In this document: in pieces, positions 6,210 through 8,528 of the stretch
Layout: every line of letters starts with the position of its first letter
How positions within the stretch are numbered: the first letter of the stretch is position 1
From: Methanobacterium sp.
Lineage (GTDB): Archaea; Methanobacteriota; Methanobacteria; Methanobacteriales; Methanobacteriaceae
Reading direction: 5' to 3'
NCBI GenBank assembly: GCA_020854975.1
Contig: JAHKLQ010000053.1
Location: 1-8,528 of the forward strand
DNA: 8,528 nucleotides
Program-made: the position numbers and the translations under genes
The notes under the pieces: model-generated
Database searches by the model: none
Told to the model about the DNA's origin: nothing
The model's input: only the letters and a program-made list of their open reading frames with translations

Positions 6210-7247
6210 CTATTTCCGTTTGGAAGCAATTGAATCAGCAACCACACACAGAATTTCAAACATCATAAATGCACAGGTAATGGCAGTGACCCCATTAGCA
6301 GCATCTAAAGGTGGAGAAAGTTCCATTACATCACCACCCACCAGATTAGCCCCCTGCAAACCACGGATAATTTGTTGCATTTCATAGGTTGTCAAACCAC
6401 CAGGTGTGGGGACTTCAGTTGCCGGTGCATAGGCCGGGTCAAGAGCATCGATATCAATGGTTATATATGTAGGGCCTTTCCCAATCACCTGTCTGACTTC
6501 CTCAATAACCTTAGAAACACCCATCTTGCGGAATTCTTCAATGTGTAACACCCTCATACCTTTTTCATAAGAAAAATCCCATAAAGGCTCCATAGAACCA
6601 CGGATCCCTATTTGAACTGTTTTTTTTGGATCCACCACACCATCCTCCACAGCATGATAAAGTATACTGGCACTGGAATTCTTCCCACCATTGATGGCCT
6701 TGGCTGTGTCACAATGGGCATCAAAATGTACCAGACCAACTGGTTCTTCTTCTCCAATAGCTTTTAATATGGGATAAGTTCCAGAATGGTCACCTCCTGC
6801 AGTAATAGGATGGGCACCATCCTCCCAGATCTCTTTAAAAAACGTTTGAGTATCCTGATTAATCTTCTTAATTGAATAAGAATTCTTTAAAGGCACATCC
6901 CCTACATCAGCCACTCTACAGATATCAAAAGGTATAATTTTATTGTAATGATTCATATACCCCCCAGTATAACTAGATTTATCTCTAATTGCCCTAGGAC
7001 CCATACGCGCACCTGGAATTCCTGATGCCAGATCAACTGGATATCCTGCCAGAGCTATGTCAATTTCTGCAAAATATTGGCAGGATTTTGTGCGCCAGAA
7101 AGTGGGAATTCCAGAGTAAATAGGGGCAAACATCTGTTCATTACCACTTTCATACATTTTCTGGACAAAATTTCGATAATCTTCATTATTAAAAATATCA
7201 ATAAGATTAAAATTCCTCAATTCCTCATTATTGATATTCTCTTCCAT
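6210..7247 (-). CDS. Ureohydrolase (agmatinase/SpeB family)
   Basis: This 345-residue enzyme belongs to the arginase / agmatinase fold, which hydrolyses guanidino compounds to an amine and urea. All metal ligands are visible: His154 in GGDHS, Asp176, His178 and Asp180 in DAHCD, and Asp265 and Asp267 in DIDALDP. Glu309 in MELSPP also fits the family. Agmatinase, feeding putrescine and polyamine synthesis, is the default assignment. Two features argue for caution. The N-terminus has about 45 extra residues (a GIPTFWR element at 46-52) compared with the short archaeal SpeB. The usual HGT motif, which carries a catalytic His, reads SAS (192-194, within NSSASILYHA). The substrate could therefore differ, for example guanidinobutyrate, guanidine or another guanidino compound. 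The start is ATG 7247, seven bases after GGGAG; a GTG at 7286 would add 13 residues and lacks a site. It is transcribed divergently from the wall peptidase. Confidence 0.88.
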   Translation of the reverse strand: MEENINNEELRNFNLIDIFNNEDYRNFVQKMYESGNEQMFAPIYSGIPTFWRTKSCQYFAEIDIALAGYPVDLASGIPGARMGPRAIRDKSSYTGGYMNHYNKIIPFDICRVADVGDVPLKNSYSIKKINQDTQTFFKEIWEDGAHPITAGGDHSGTYPILKAIGEEEPVGLVHFDAHCDTAKAINGGKNSSASILYHAVEDGVVDPKKTVQIGIRGSMEPLWDFSYEKGMRVLHIEEFRKMGVSKVIEEVRQVIGKGPTYITIDIDALDPAYAPATEVPTPGGLTTYEMQQIIRGLQGANLVGGDVMELSPPLDAANGVTAITCAFMMFEILCVVADSIASKRK

Positions 7248-7254
7248 AAATACA

Positions 7255-7259
7255 CTCCC
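7255..7259 (-). promoter_or_regulatory. GGGAG ribosome binding site selecting ATG 7247
   Basis: On the minus strand GGGAG ends seven bases before the ATG. It falls inside the region that the longer GTG-initiated reading would translate, so the shorter protein is preferred. Confidence 0.6.
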
Positions 7260-7290
7260 AAATCCTATTTGTAATCTTTTTTTCACTTGA

Positions 7291-7300
7291 TTTATGTATT
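7291..7300 (-). promoter_or_regulatory. Candidate TATA box of the ureohydrolase gene
   Basis: On the minus strand aatacataaa lies after a purine stretch (gtgaaa) and predicts a start near 7270, with a leader of about 22 bases. Confidence 0.35.
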
Positions 7301-7329
7301 TTCACAGCAGTATAACCTTTTTAAACTGA

Positions 7330-7349
7330 TTTGTGAAGATAATCACAAA
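7330..7349. repeat. 7-bp perfect inverted repeat, tttgtga-N6-tcacaaa
   Basis: The arms are 7330-7336 and 7343-7349. The element lies about 30 bases upstream of the ureohydrolase TATA-like box, where an activator could bind. Confidence 0.5.
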
Positions 7350-7528
7350 AGAAAACAAAACCGGTGCATGATCAGAATATTATTGATATATCCAGGAAAA
7401 ATTGATTTTTTAAAAAAGGATCCTACAAGATAATTATGGTTTGAAATACCCGAAAAAATCTTTGTTATATCCATACTACAAATCTATTTAAAAAGTAATT
7501 TATTGATTAAAATCGGAAATATATCACA

Positions 7529-7537
7529 TTATATAAT
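7529..7537 (+). promoter_or_regulatory. Candidate TATA box upstream of the possible RNA gene
   Basis: ttatataat lies about 35 bases before the G-run that opens the predicted RNA fold. A second candidate, cggaaatatat (7514-7524), has a better BRE. Spacing to the fold is a little long for both. Confidence 0.3.
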
Positions 7538-7568
7538 ATTTTAACGTATTTAAAGAGTAATTAATTAT

Positions 7569-7707
7569 GGGGGAGTGATGGCTTAGAAGTAAGGGCTTAA
7601 CCACATGTAGATAGCCTATATTAAAAGTGATGGTGTGGATTTATTTTTCGAATTTACTCATGATTTGGGGATTTTTTACAGATTTACACATCTTCCGGTC
7701 TCTCCCC
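7569..7707 (+). ncRNA. Possible structured RNA of unknown class
   Basis: Three stems can be drawn by eye. A closing stem pairs ggggag (7570-7575) with ctcccc (7702-7707). A long stem pairs 7629-7642 with 7680-7692, with one bulged G and a few G-U pairs, 13 pairs in all. A short stem pairs ggct (7580-7583) with agcc (7613-7616). Together they make a three-way junction. The G-rich opening stands out in AT-rich surroundings. It could be a free small RNA, or a far-upstream leader of the wall-peptidase gene. It does not match a tRNA, SRP RNA or RNase P RNA that I recognise. The strand is uncertain because the stems also pair on the other strand. Confidence 0.35.
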
Positions 7708-7788
7708 AGCAACGATAAAAAGAAACCGTTTTAAAGCTCTTTATTTAAAAAAATAAGCTTAAATATGGCCTTAAAATTGAAAATAGAC

Positions 7789-7803
7789 CGAAACTTTTAT
7801 ATA
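7789..7803 (+). promoter_or_regulatory. BRE and TATA box of the wall-peptidase gene
   Basis: The BRE-like cgaaac (7789-7794) is followed by tttatata (7796-7803), the best archaeal promoter in the window. It predicts transcription from about 7822-7828 and a leader of roughly 50 bases. Confidence 0.65.
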
Positions 7804-7832
7804 AGATGGCCAATGAACTGATGGTGTTAAAA

Positions 7833-8528
<696 letters not shown>

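Noticed and set aside
7343..7474. 43-codon minus-strand ORF beginning MDITKIFSGI
   Set aside because: No ribosome binding site precedes the ATG, and the composition looks like translated AT-rich spacer. It also overlaps the inverted repeat at 7330-7349.
7574..7636. Two gtgatgg copies resembling box C of C/D guide RNAs
   Set aside because: No CTGA box D at a fitting distance, and the match to box C is imperfect.
7734..7760. AT-rich hairpin aagc...ttattt / aaataa...gctt as a terminator of the possible RNA
   Set aside because: The plus strand has no T-run after it. The stem has an asymmetric bulge and is weak; it could be composition alone.

Overview
The window is strongly AT-rich and looks archaeal, most likely a pseudomurein-walled methanogen of the Methanobacteriales, probably Methanobacterium or close to it. 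The evidence is archaeal TATA boxes with purine-rich BRE-like flanks, GGAGG-type ribosome binding sites, U-rich gene ends, and a secreted protein joining a PG_binding_1-like domain to a transglutaminase-like cysteine peptidase domain of the pseudomurein endoisopeptidase type. The assignment is an inference; no rRNA or tRNA is present to test it.

Layout. 55-1740 (+) is a 561-residue zinc-ribbon / HEAT-repeat / long acidic low-complexity / C-terminal membrane-anchor protein. It converges on 1914-3419 (-), an RNase J-like MBL / beta-CASP nuclease whose ribosome binding site points to a TTG start. A 364-base regulatory region (3420-3783) separates that gene from a divergent 69-residue protein (3784-3993) with a histidine-rich N-terminus and an AbrB-like C-terminus. 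Next come a YhaM-like OB-fold / HD-domain exoribonuclease (4148-5056) and, 21 bases later, a 51-residue single-pass membrane protein (5078-5233). On the minus strand follow a probable 36-residue acidic microprotein (5426-5536), a 72-residue zinc-ribbon protein (5733-5951) with an elaborate operator-like region over its predicted transcription start, and a 345-residue agmatinase-family ureohydrolase (6210-7247). A 630-base intergenic stretch (7248-7877) holds promoters and a possible structured RNA. It leads into a secreted cell-wall peptidase cut off by the window edge (7878 to beyond 8528), which has no canonical start codon and seems to start at ATT just after a leader hairpin.

How the genes relate. 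Two RNA-decay enzymes, the RNase J-like and YhaM-like proteins, lie about 730 bases apart with a possible metal-responsive regulator between them. A tiny membrane protein is probably co-transcribed with the HD-domain nuclease. The ureohydrolase and the wall peptidase are divergently transcribed and share the large intergenic region. No phage, insertion sequence, CRISPR array, tRNA or rRNA was seen. The points most worth checking are the ATT start with its leader hairpin, the possible RNA at 7569-7707, the His-rich AbrB-like mini-protein, the altered HGT motif of the ureohydrolase, and the three-half-site operator upstream of the zinc-ribbon gene.
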